In this document: positions 1-6,524 of the stretch, in pieces
How the letters are laid out: every line of letters begins with the position of its first letter
Position numbering within the stretch: position 1 is the stretch's first letter
Source of the DNA: CALACW01 sp963627915
GTDB taxonomy: Bacteria; Bacillota; Clostridia; Oscillospirales; Acutalibacteraceae
DNA: 16,330 nucleotides
Direction of reading: 5' to 3'
NCBI GenBank assembly: GCA_963627915.1
Contig: CAVGCY010000019.1
Coordinates: 1-16,330 of the forward strand
Translations under genes and position numbers: made by a program
Notes under the pieces: generated by a model
What the model was told of the DNA's origin: nothing
The model's database searches: none
The model's input: only the letters and a program-made list of their open reading frames with translations

Positions 1-54
1 GATAAGCTGGATAACCTGATTCAGGGGATGTTAAAAACGCCCGAAACGAATTAA
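1..54 (+). CDS. C-terminal end of an unidentified protein (partial)
   Basis: An open frame runs from the window edge to a TAA stop at 52-54 and encodes 17 residues, DKLDNLIQGMLKTPETN. It is followed 29 bases later by a plus-strand hairpin terminator, which supports it being the real end of a gene entering from the left. Too little is visible to assign a family. The frame could be chance, but the terminator position argues that some plus-strand transcript ends here. Confidence 0.5.
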   Translation, partial: DKLDNLIQGMLKTPETN

Positions 55-82
55 AATTCACATTCTTGTAAACCGTTAAGTT

Positions 83-125
83 AGCCTCGTGTACCGTTTG
101 AAACGGTGCGCGAGGCTCTGTTTAT
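83..125 (+). terminator. Rho-independent terminator of the left-edge gene
   Basis: Bases 83-98 pair with 102-117 to make a 16-bp stem with a 3-base loop, followed by a T-containing run. Two of the pairs are T-G wobbles that form G-U pairs only in plus-strand RNA (they would be A-C mismatches in the other strand), so the hairpin is read on the plus strand. The T tract is short, so termination efficiency is uncertain. Confidence 0.7.
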
Positions 126-173
126 AAATTTCAATAGAAATTTTTCGCTTTGAATTATAATTCAAAAAATCTG

Positions 174-223
174 TAAAAATAAAAAATCCGAACCCTTCAC
201 CGATTGGTTTAGAGTTCGGATTT
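174..223 (-). terminator. Rho-independent terminator after tRNA-Leu
   Basis: On the minus strand AAATCCGAAC (223-214) pairs with GTTCGGATTT (193-184), closing a 20-base loop, and is followed by a T-rich tail (186-174). It lies just 3' of the tRNA and would end its transcript. Confidence 0.8.
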
Positions 224-231
224 ATTCTGTC

Positions 232-315
232 TGGTGCGGGTAACAGGGGTCGAACCTGCATGCTTTTGGCACAGGAACCTAAATCCTGCGTGTCTGCCAA
301 TTCCACCATACCCGC
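232..315 (-). tRNA. tRNA-Leu, anticodon UAG
   Basis: The minus strand reads a full class II tRNA of 84 nt including an encoded CCA end (232-234). The acceptor stem GCGGGTA (315-309) pairs with TACCCGC (242-236), the discriminator base is A at 235, and the D-arm is the typical leucine TGGTGGAATTGGCAGACACG type. The anticodon stem CAGGA/TCCTG encloses the loop TTTAGGT, giving anticodon UAG, which reads CUA and, by wobble, other CUN codons. A variable arm and the T-arm GGTTCGACCCC are present. It has its own promoter and terminator, so it is an independent unit, although no terminator separates it from the flavin-reductase gene upstream. Confidence 0.97.
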
Positions 316-326
316 ACAACGTTATT

Positions 327-355
327 ATATTATATCAAATAACGCAAAATGTCAA
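327..355 (-). promoter_or_regulatory. Promoter of tRNA-Leu
   Basis: Minus strand: a perfect -35 TTGACA (355-350), a 17-base spacer and -10 TAATAT (332-327). Overlapping TATAAT hexamers at 334-329 and 329-324 give alternative -10 choices. The transcript would start about 5 bases before the tRNA. Confidence 0.75.
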
Positions 356-395
356 CTGAAATTTACAGATACCGATATATTTCGTATAAAAATTG

Positions 396-947
396 TTACA
401 ACTTTTTACCGTCCGAAAAAGCTGTTCCGACCTTTTCTCCGAGTGCGTAATATCCGTTATGAATCGGGTCGAATGTAATAGGTTTAAATTTATTGAGATC
501 CACTTCACCGTCTAAGCCCAGTATGCTATCATCCGCCGAAATGTTAACAATCTCGCCCAGGTAAAGTCCGCCGTCAAGAATTGATTTTAATTTACATTCA
601 AGCGTAAGCGGAAGCTCGTTTATAACCGGAGCGTTTACAAATTCACTCTTTATAACTGAAAATCCCGCTTTTTTCATTTTATCGCTGTCGTCATTTGCGG
701 AAACGATACCTACGTAATCACACTCCGTCGTATGCTCGACATCCGCAATGCTTACCGTAAAAGCGTTTGTATTCTTCATATTCTCGGTCGTTTTGTGACT
801 GCCAAGACTGATTATTATTTCATTTGCCCCGACAATACCGCCCCATGCGGCGTTCATGGCGTTCGCATTTCCGTTCTCGTCATAAGTACCGATTATCATA
901 ACAGGCATGGGATAAAGAACAGGCTTTGCTCCGAAATTTTTTCTCAT
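396..947 (-). CDS. Flavin reductase family protein (FMN-binding split barrel)
   Basis: The 183-residue protein has the length and architecture of the flavin reductase-like/RutF/DIM6-NTAB family: FMN-binding split barrels that use NAD(P)H to reduce flavin or act as FMN-bound electron carriers. The N-terminal stretch with a Pro-Met-Pro-Val segment, followed by an Asn-Ala-Met-Asn-Ala-Ala-Trp segment and a conserved Thr-Thr-Glu-Asn around residues 53-56, matches the flavin-binding side of this family. No signal peptide or membrane segment is seen, so it is cytoplasmic. The ATG at 945-947 is preceded by GGGAG about 8 bases upstream. The gene follows the terminator of the sugar operon and I see only a weak possible promoter (TAAAAT near 960-965), so expression may partly depend on readthrough. 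The specific electron acceptor is unknown. Confidence 0.85.
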   Translation of the reverse strand: MRKNFGAKPVLYPMPVMIIGTYDENGNANAMNAAWGGIVGANEIIISLGSHKTTENMKNTNAFTVSIADVEHTTECDYVGIVSANDDSDKMKKAGFSVIKSEFVNAPVINELPLTLECKLKSILDGGLYLGEIVNISADDSILGLDGEVDLNKFKPITFDPIHNGYYALGEKVGTAFSDGKKL

Positions 948-971
948 AAAAAATCACTCCCGAATTTTATT

Positions 972-1007
972 TAAAAAACCGCGACTCCGAAAAACCGTCG
1001 GAATCGC
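972..1007 (-). terminator. Terminator of the sugar operon
   Basis: Minus strand: GCGATTCCGA (1007-998) pairs with TCGGAGTCGC (990-981) with a single mismatch/wobble, followed by GGTTTTTTAAAT. It sits 38 bases beyond the GH4 stop codon and marks the end of the four-gene operon. Confidence 0.85.
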
Positions 1008-1044
1008 AGTTCTCAGCGGAAATTATCGCAATTCCCGGTTGTAA

Positions 1045-2340
1045 TTATTTCTTATCGTCTTTTCTCCAAAACTGAGGAAGATACTCCATATGAGCCTGCT
1101 TCATCTCATAGAAGCACTTAAACGCTCTGTCATAATCGCCGACGAGAGGATGAATCATTAAAGCGTTGAGAGCCGCCTCATCGTCACCGTTCATTGCGGC
1201 GATAACGGTATACTTTTCATACTCCTTGACAACCTTCATAAGACCTTCCATATGTCTTGTCCACGTATGGCTTACAGGTACGGGCTTTGCTCCGTCCTTG
1301 CCGATAACGGCGGCAATTTCGACAACGTCGTCGCCATCCATAAACGGAAGCGTACCGTTATTAAGAATATTAACGACGTGAACGTCATTCTTATCGTTTG
1401 CAATAGAATCTATAAGCGAACAGGCGGCAAGAGAATACTTATGCCCTCCCCTCTTATCAAGAAGCGCGGGCTTTACGCAAAGCTCCTCGTCCTGATACAT
1501 TTTAAGAAGCTGTTCCTCAATCTCCATGCAGACCTGCGCACGGCACTTCAAATCTTCTTTAAGGTGCTTAACCTTAGCGTCTCTGCAATAGTAATACTGT
1601 AAGTATGATGACGGAATACCGCCGACAGCCTTAAGACACTCAACGTCAAAACCGTCGTCGTGAATATTTGCCATAACCTTCGGGGCATAGCCCTCGTCAA
1701 ACAAATCGTAAAGGCACTCCCTGCCGTCCTTCTTTACGGATGTAATCCAGCTTAAATGATTAAGTCCGAGATAGGTAATCTCAGCGTCCTGACCGACAGC
1801 CTCTTTAGCGTCGTCAATCATGTCAATCGGCACATTGCAAAGACCCATGCACTTAACTTTAGTATTGTTAAGAACGAAATCCGTAACGATACCCGAGGGA
1901 TTTGTAAAGTTAATAAGCCAGGCGTCGGGGCAAATTTCCTCCATCCTCTTACAGATATTGCCGATAACCGGAATAGTTCTCAATGCCTTGAAAAATCCGC
2001 CGATACCCGTAGTTTCCTGTCCGATAAGACCGTATTTAATGGGTATTGTTTCATCAAGATAACGGCAGTGAAGCTTGCCGACTCTGATTTGAGTAACGAC
2101 AAAATCAGCGCCTTCAAGAGCGGAATCAAGATCGTCCGTCATAACAACTTCCGTATTCATTCCCGCCTTTTTTATCATTCTCTCACAAAGATTGCCGACA
2201 ATGGTTCTCTTCCTGTCGTCAATGTCCATTAATACAAGTCTCTTAATTTTAAGAGACTCCTGTCTTTTAATGAAGCCGTCCACAAGCTCGGGACAATACG
2301 TACTGCCCGAACCGATGACGGTTACATTAATTTCCTTCAT
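1045..2340 (-). CDS. GH4 family glycosidase, probably 6-phospho-beta-glucosidase type
   Basis: This 431-residue protein belongs to glycoside hydrolase family 4, whose members use NAD+ and a divalent metal to oxidise C3 of the sugar, eliminate the aglycone and re-add water. Visible marks: the Rossmann dinucleotide motif GSGSTY (residues 10-15), GQETTGIGG (108-116), FTNPSG (145-150), the metal-site motif CNVP (168-171), GLNHLSW (192-198) and the tyrosine-rich PSSYLQYYY segment (243-251) that carries the catalytic base in this family. From known GH4 subfamilies CNVP points to 6-phospho-beta-glucosidases rather than alpha-galactosidases (CHSV), but this is inference. An upstream TTG at 2349 is open in frame, but AAAGGA ends directly against it; the ATG at 2338-2340 is 9 bases from that ribosome binding site and is the better start. 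It is the last gene of the operon, 33 bases after the kinase. No PTS gene is nearby, so any phosphorylated substrate must come from a kinase. Confidence 0.92.
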   Translation of the reverse strand: MKEINVTVIGSGSTYCPELVDGFIKRQESLKIKRLVLMDIDDRKRTIVGNLCERMIKKAGMNTEVVMTDDLDSALEGADFVVTQIRVGKLHCRYLDETIPIKYGLIGQETTGIGGFFKALRTIPVIGNICKRMEEICPDAWLINFTNPSGIVTDFVLNNTKVKCMGLCNVPIDMIDDAKEAVGQDAEITYLGLNHLSWITSVKKDGRECLYDLFDEGYAPKVMANIHDDGFDVECLKAVGGIPSSYLQYYYCRDAKVKHLKEDLKCRAQVCMEIEEQLLKMYQDEELCVKPALLDKRGGHKYSLAACSLIDSIANDKNDVHVVNILNNGTLPFMDGDDVVEIAAVIGKDGAKPVPVSHTWTRHMEGLMKVVKEYEKYTVIAAMNGDDEAALNALMIHPLVGDYDRAFKCFYEMKQAHMEYLPQFWRKDDKK

Positions 2341-2373
2341 ATATATCAATCCTTTCGCCTATTTTTGCCTGTG

Positions 2374-3312
2374 TTATTTTTTCTCCAGCAGCCAGTTGAT
2401 ACATCCGGTAACGGGCGCGGCATTAAGCTTTATGAAATTAAGCTTTCTGCCCGATTTTTCCTCGCACTTTTTCTTAAGAGAGTTAATATAAATATCATTT
2501 GGAAGCTTAACATGCATCGACCCCGAGAGAACAACGTTAACCTCATCGCAATCAAAAACCTGCTGTTTCAGATGCGCGCAGATAAAATCAGAGCCTGTTT
2601 CCGCCATTTCATCGATAACATTCAATACGGGTTTATCCCCCATAAACGAAGCCTCAAAGAATATATCCGTAAGCCCTCTGCATATTTCGTCCTTCGTATT
2701 TTCATTCTCAAATTTAGGAATAATCGAGAGAACGCCGTCTTTATCGTTAACGCCGAATTTTTCAAAAAACAGCTTTGTGAGAAGCGACTTCCGCGCCTGC
2801 AAAACAACGTCGAAATAAACTATTCTGAATGCCCGTTCGGCTATCCAATATCCGTTTCCGCTGTCACCCGAAAGCTCGCCGAAACCGCCGACCTGAAGCA
2901 TATTGCCTCTCGAATCAACAGAGTTACAGCACGTTCCCGTTCCGCAGTTATAGCCTATGCCGATTCCGTCCGGCGAACCTGCTTTTGTTACAATAAAACC
3001 GTCGTTGTAAATTTCAAAATTCTTAAGTCCCTGATTGGAGAGAATCGAGAACATTGCGTCATGTTGGTACCGGTGGTCAATACCGGCAAGCCCCATAAGA
3101 ATCCCGTCAATATCCGAGAGCTTAAGCTTATTTTCCAAAAGAAGATTCGTTATACCCTCCATCAGAATATCGCACGCTTCATCAAATGAACCCTCTAAAT
3201 TCTCGTGATTGCTTCCCTTTGTCTTTACAACCGAAAGCATATTTTTATTCTCGTCAAACAATGCATATGCGGTTTTTGTTCCGCCCCCGTCAACGCCAAT
3301 ATAATAACTCAT
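2374..3312 (-). CDS. BadF/BadG/BcrA-type ATPase, N-acetylglucosamine kinase-like sugar kinase
   Basis: The 312-residue protein is an actin-fold kinase of the BadF/BadG/BcrA/BcrD family resembling N-acetylglucosamine kinases. The phosphate-binding loop GVDGGGTKT lies at residues 6-14, a probable catalytic aspartate in YNDG at 102-105, the second phosphate motif GTGT at 124-127, and GDSGNGYWIAERA at 149-161, which matches the GD(E/S)GSGYWI signature of these sugar kinases. No CxxC cluster of 2-hydroxyacyl-CoA dehydratase activators is seen, which favours a sugar kinase. A TTG at 3315 is open in frame, but ATG at 3310-3312 lies 7 bases after GGAGG and is preferred. It sits between the oxidoreductase (16-base gap) and GH4 genes, and likely phosphorylates the imported sugar or a released amino sugar in the cytoplasm. 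The true substrate cannot be read from sequence. Confidence 0.88.
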   Translation of the reverse strand: MSYYIGVDGGGTKTAYALFDENKNMLSVVKTKGSNHENLEGSFDEACDILMEGITNLLLENKLKLSDIDGILMGLAGIDHRYQHDAMFSILSNQGLKNFEIYNDGFIVTKAGSPDGIGIGYNCGTGTCCNSVDSRGNMLQVGGFGELSGDSGNGYWIAERAFRIVYFDVVLQARKSLLTKLFFEKFGVNDKDGVLSIIPKFENENTKDEICRGLTDIFFEASFMGDKPVLNVIDEMAETGSDFICAHLKQQVFDCDEVNVVLSGSMHVKLPNDIYINSLKKKCEEKSGRKLNFIKLNAAPVTGCINWLLEKK

Positions 3313-3328
3313 CAATTATCCTCCGAAA

Positions 3329-4588
3329 TTAAAAGCACTCTTCGCAGATCTCGTCAAGACAAATATCGTTTCTGTCGAAATCGTTTTCTCTGTTTATCCA
3401 CATTCCGTTAGTAAAATCGGGAAACGCAACCGCAGTGCCGCCCAAAGCGACGCTTTGCTCTGAAAGCGCGGTAATAGCCATCCATGTTGCCGTATCTATC
3501 GTATCGATGGGAGGTTTTGTTTCATTCATAATACTGTCGGCAAGGGCAAGAAGAATAAGATAATCCATTCCGCCGTGTCCGGCTTTTATCTTTTCCGCGT
3601 CATATTTCTTCCAAAGAGGATGCAAATATTTATCGGCATATTTTTCATTGAAATTCTCCCATTTATGCTGCGGAGAAACACCGTCTATATAAACGGCGGC
3701 ATTATCCTCGTTCAGCGGAGTTTCCTGAAACATACCCTTTGTACCCTGAACGGTAAATTCACGGTTATAAGGTCTCGGAAGCGAACAGTCATGATTAATT
3801 TCAACCGTTTCACCGTTAGCGCATTTAAGAACGGTGGTAACAACATCTCCGCACTTAAAATCATATCCGTAAAGGTCGTAATCCTCGCCCTTTACATTTT
3901 TAATCCACTCGTTAAGTCCCCTCTGCTTACTCGCAACGGATACAAGCGAAACAAATCTGTTGCCCTTGTTTATTTTAAGCAGTTTAGCAATAGGGCCTAT
4001 CTCGTGAGTAGGATAAAGCTCGCCGTTTCTGTGCATAAAATTAACCAAACGTCCGTGCTTATTCTCTCTGCCTAATACAATTTCATCTCTCAAATCATGA
4101 CGGTAACCGCCCTCGCAGTGTACTATCTCTCCGAATATACCCTGCTTAACCATGTTGTAAACCGTCATTTCTTTTTTATCATAACAGCAATTTTCCATAA
4201 GCATGCAAAACTTGCCCGTTTCCTCTGAAGCCCTTATAAGGGACCAGCATTCCTCTATAGAAGCGGCGCCGCCGACCTCAACTCCGACATTAAGTCCCGC
4301 CCTCATACAGTCTATTGAAATCGGAATATGGGTAATCCACGTAGTTGCAACGTAAACGCCGTCAAGCTCCTCAATTTCGAGCATCTCATGATAATCGGAA
4401 TATGCGTGAACGTCGTATCCGTCAGCGCAGCGTTCTTTTGCGGTTTTCAGTCCTGCGTCGAGCCTTTCCTCTATAACGTCGCAGACGGCAACTACATGAA
4501 CACCCGGAACGTTCATAAGAATTTCCATCATGCTGTGACCGCGTCCGCCGAGTCCGATAACGGCCATTCTGCATGTATCTTTTTTCAT
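3329..4588 (-). CDS. Gfo/Idh/MocA family oxidoreductase, GH109-like
   Basis: The 419-residue protein has an N-terminal Rossmann fold with the motif GLGGRG (residues 12-17), an acidic end of beta-2 (CDV, 36-38), and a C-terminal oxidoreductase domain. It resembles family GH109 rather than a simple dehydrogenase: RNGELYPTHEIGPI (187-200) contains the Tyr-x-x-His pair reported as active-site residues in GH109 alpha-N-acetylgalactosaminidase, and HGGMDY (338-343) is another GH109 hallmark. GH109 enzymes cleave glycosides using tightly bound NAD+ through a transient 3-keto sugar. Many family relatives are uncharacterised and may only oxidise. The protein has no signal peptide, unlike many Bacteroides GH109 members, so it would act inside the cell. 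ATG at 4586-4588 follows a GGAGG site with about 9 bases between; the gene begins 19 bases after the isomerase stop. Confidence 0.88.
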   Translation of the reverse strand: MKKDTCRMAVIGLGGRGHSMMEILMNVPGVHVVAVCDVIEERLDAGLKTAKERCADGYDVHAYSDYHEMLEIEELDGVYVATTWITHIPISIDCMRAGLNVGVEVGGAASIEECWSLIRASEETGKFCMLMENCCYDKKEMTVYNMVKQGIFGEIVHCEGGYRHDLRDEIVLGRENKHGRLVNFMHRNGELYPTHEIGPIAKLLKINKGNRFVSLVSVASKQRGLNEWIKNVKGEDYDLYGYDFKCGDVVTTVLKCANGETVEINHDCSLPRPYNREFTVQGTKGMFQETPLNEDNAAVYIDGVSPQHKWENFNEKYADKYLHPLWKKYDAEKIKAGHGGMDYLILLALADSIMNETKPPIDTIDTATWMAITALSEQSVALGGTAVAFPDFTNGMWINRENDFDRNDICLDEICEECF

Positions 4589-4607
4589 AGTCGATATTCC
4601 TCCGAAA

Positions 4608-5438
4608 TTACCAGCCTAATTTTTTAAGATAGTTACGGCTCATTTCCGCCGCATTCATGGGAGTATTTCCCTTATCGGGCTGATCCTGTTCGACAACAAC
4701 CCACTTTGCCCCCGCCTTAACGGAAGCGTCGAGAATGGAGGGCATATCCTGAACGCCGTAACCTACTGGCTTAAAGCTGAATGCGTCCTCATCCTCTTCC
4801 TCGTCGGATTCGTCGTCTATACCGATAAGGTCGTAAAGCTTCTTCGGCTTTTCCTTACCCTTCATAACGAAATCCTTAAGGTGAACAACCGGCGCTCTGC
4901 CGGAATATTTCAGCACATAATCGGCAGGATTTTCTCCTCCGACATTTACCCAGCAGACATCAAGCTCGGTCTTTAAAAGATCCGCGCTTACAAGTCTGTA
5001 AAGCATGTCAAGACCGTATTCTCCGTCAATTTTCTTAAATTCAAAATCATGATTGTGATAAAGCAGAGTCATGCCGTTTTTATTGCACTCCGCTCCTATT
5101 TTTTTTATATACTCTACGGTTTCCTCAAATTTTTCCGCGCCGGGTCTGCGTTCCTCGGTAACATAGGGAACGGCAATGTATTCGCATCCTATTTCCTTAT
5201 ATGCCTTAACCGTACCCTCGATATCGTTTATCATTTCGTCAAGCGGAACATGAGCGGAAACGGGAGTGATTCCGATACGCTCGCATTCCTTTTTAATTTC
5301 AGCGGGAGTATGACCGAAAAGTCCGGCAAATTCAACGCCCTGATATCCCATTTCTTTTATTTTTTCAAGAGTACCGAAAAAATCCTTTTCGGCCTCGTCA
5401 CGTACGGAATAAAACTGCAATGCAACAGGTAAAGCCAT
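4608..5438 (-). CDS. Sugar phosphate isomerase/epimerase-like TIM barrel protein
   Basis: The 276-residue protein belongs to the xylose isomerase-like TIM barrel (AP endonuclease family 2) group. Visible are the start of the barrel at LQFYSVRD (7-14), GVEFAG (34-39), LLYHNHDFEF (125-134), ELDVCWV (158-164), HLKDF (186-190) and VVVEQD (247-252). Asp160, His186 and Glu250 are the likely metal ligands along with a glutamate earlier in the fold. A striking acidic insert (residues 208-219, almost all Asp/Glu) follows HLKD. Family members isomerise, epimerise or dehydrate sugars, and some cleave 3-keto-glycosides made by a Gfo/Idh/MocA partner; that partner is encoded directly downstream here. ATG at 5436-5438 follows GGAGGGG closely. 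It is the first gene after the strong promoter at 5472-5500. Confidence 0.88.
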   Translation of the reverse strand: MALPVALQFYSVRDEAEKDFFGTLEKIKEMGYQGVEFAGLFGHTPAEIKKECERIGITPVSAHVPLDEMINDIEGTVKAYKEIGCEYIAVPYVTEERRPGAEKFEETVEYIKKIGAECNKNGMTLLYHNHDFEFKKIDGEYGLDMLYRLVSADLLKTELDVCWVNVGGENPADYVLKYSGRAPVVHLKDFVMKGKEKPKKLYDLIGIDDESDEEEDEDAFSFKPVGYGVQDMPSILDASVKAGAKWVVVEQDQPDKGNTPMNAAEMSRNYLKKLGW

Positions 5439-5471
5439 ATTAGCCCCTCCAATTTATAAATTTTCGCAAGT

Positions 5472-5500
5472 ATTATACATCAAAATAAAAACAACTTCAA
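5472..5500 (-). promoter_or_regulatory. Sigma-A type promoter of the four-gene sugar operon
   Basis: Minus strand: -35 TTGAAG (5500-5495), spacer of exactly 17 bases, perfect -10 TATAAT (5477-5472). Transcription would start near 5465, about 27 bases before the isomerase ATG. The -35 lies only 15 bases past the HAD stop codon and no terminator intervenes. Confidence 0.85.
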
Positions 5501-5515
5501 CTGTATTTTTTATTA

Positions 5516-6373
5516 TTATATTATTTTATTTATCGAAGCGCATTGAAGCGAATGCTCCGTGCTTAATTTATGCTCAACGGCGGCGATTCGAATCATGTTT
5601 TTAACGGTTTTGTCAATTCCGGAATCCTCGGTATAATCAGTCGGATAGACGTAATCGACCCTGTCGTGATAGAGCAAATCGTCAACCAGCGATTTACCCG
5701 CGTTATCTTTATAAACGGCGATGGAATGTCCGCCGTAAGCCTTCACCATTTTCATGCACGGAACGTCGGAAAGTCCGTCGCCGATATACAACATATTCTG
5801 AAACGGCACTCTCCTGTCGCTTTCAAGAGTGGAACGATTTAAATCATAATCGTTCGATACGTCAAAAACGCCTTTATTGATTCTGTATACAAACTGCGTT
5901 TTGGACGTATAATTTACAACGGATTTTGAAAAAACGGCGACGCCGAAATCATCGTACAGAAATTCGCTTGCATATATCTGCTTAAAGCATTTTCCGATAG
6001 CGGAGCCTTCGATAATTTCTTTTAAACCGGATGATAAAACATAATGCTCAACCTGTACGCCGTGTTCATCTCCGAATTTGTTCAGTCGGTCAAACCAATC
6101 CGCAACTCCGGGAAAAAGTTCAATATTCTCCCCGCATCCGACAATTTTATCCCTCGTCAGCCTCAGTCCGAGTTCTCTTGACTTTTTAATCATTATATAC
6201 ATATAGGCGTTTATTTTATCCATATTGTGCTCATATGCATAATTATTTGCAGTGCGCCAGAAGTCCTCGGCTTTCATGCCGAGCGACGGAATAAACTGAT
6301 ATTCCTGCATATCCTTGGGACACAATGTTCTGTCAAAGTCGTACATTACAGCAAAAATAGGTCTGTCGCTCAC
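5516..6373 (-). CDS. HAD superfamily hydrolase (phosphatase-like)
   Basis: The 285-residue protein carries all four haloacid dehalogenase motifs: motif I DFDRT (residues 12-16, nucleophile Asp12 and acid Asp14), motif II LSSG (113-116), a lysine candidate for motif III (Lys158 or Lys167) and motif IV GDGLSD (198-203). The cap lies between motifs I and II (about 20-105), placing it with phosphoserine-phosphatase-like type I HADs. It likely removes phosphate from a small metabolite in the cytoplasm, but the substrate is unknown. The start is GTG at 6371-6373, with AGGAG 10 bases upstream; no better in-frame start is seen. It is divergent from the symporter and upstream of the isomerase operon with only 77 bases and no terminator between, so it may form a five-gene transcript and dephosphorylate a pathway sugar. 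Confidence 0.85.
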   Translation of the reverse strand: MSDRPIFAVMYDFDRTLCPKDMQEYQFIPSLGMKAEDFWRTANNYAYEHNMDKINAYMYIMIKKSRELGLRLTRDKIVGCGENIELFPGVADWFDRLNKFGDEHGVQVEHYVLSSGLKEIIEGSAIGKCFKQIYASEFLYDDFGVAVFSKSVVNYTSKTQFVYRINKGVFDVSNDYDLNRSTLESDRRVPFQNMLYIGDGLSDVPCMKMVKAYGGHSIAVYKDNAGKSLVDDLLYHDRVDYVYPTDYTEDSGIDKTVKNMIRIAAVEHKLSTEHSLQCASINKII

Positions 6374-6395
6374 AAAATCTCAGCTCCTTTTCTTA

Positions 6396-6424
6396 ATTTT
6401 AACAAAAATAAGAATACATATCAA
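6396..6424 (-). promoter_or_regulatory. Promoter of the HAD gene
   Basis: Minus strand: -35 TTGATA (6424-6419), 17-base spacer, -10 TAAAAT (6401-6396). The predicted start near 6389 leaves a short leader holding the AGGAG site. It is back to back with the symporter promoter. Confidence 0.8.
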
Positions 6425-6437
6425 GATAAAAATACTA

Positions 6438-6449
6438 ATTTGTACAAAT
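6438..6449. promoter_or_regulatory. Perfect 12-bp palindrome, candidate operator
   Basis: ATTTGTACAAAT is its own reverse complement. It lies between the two divergent promoters, 13 bases upstream of the HAD -35 and 4 bases upstream of the symporter -35, a typical place for a shared regulator site. No regulator gene lies in the window, so the binding protein is unknown. AT-rich context makes chance palindromes more likely than usual. Confidence 0.45.
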
Positions 6450-6453
6450 AGGA

Positions 6454-6482
6454 TTGACATAATCGTTAAAAAAATATAAAAT
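6454..6482 (+). promoter_or_regulatory. Promoter of the sugar symporter
   Basis: Perfect -35 TTGACA (6454-6459), 17-base spacer, -10 TAAAAT (6477-6482); the transcript would begin near 6489 and carry GGAGG at 6513-6517, 7 bases before the symporter ATG. Confidence 0.85.
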
Positions 6483-6524
6483 AGAAAAGTAAAATTTTTT
6501 ATACAACATTTCGGAGGTATCTGT

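Noticed and set aside
2365..3189. Long plus-strand open frame of 274 codons
   Set aside because: It lies fully antisense to the kinase gene, which has clear family motifs. The product looks like random basic sequence and no promoter or ribosome binding site supports it.
2374..3312. Reading the kinase as a 2-hydroxyacyl-CoA dehydratase activator
   Set aside because: Those proteins carry cysteines for an iron-sulfur cluster between subunits; here the GDSGNGYWI motif and the sugar operon favour a sugar kinase.
5439..5515. Catabolite-repression (CRE) site in the sugar operon promoter
   Set aside because: No match to the TGNAANCGNWNNCW-type consensus could be found there or in the symporter intergenic region.
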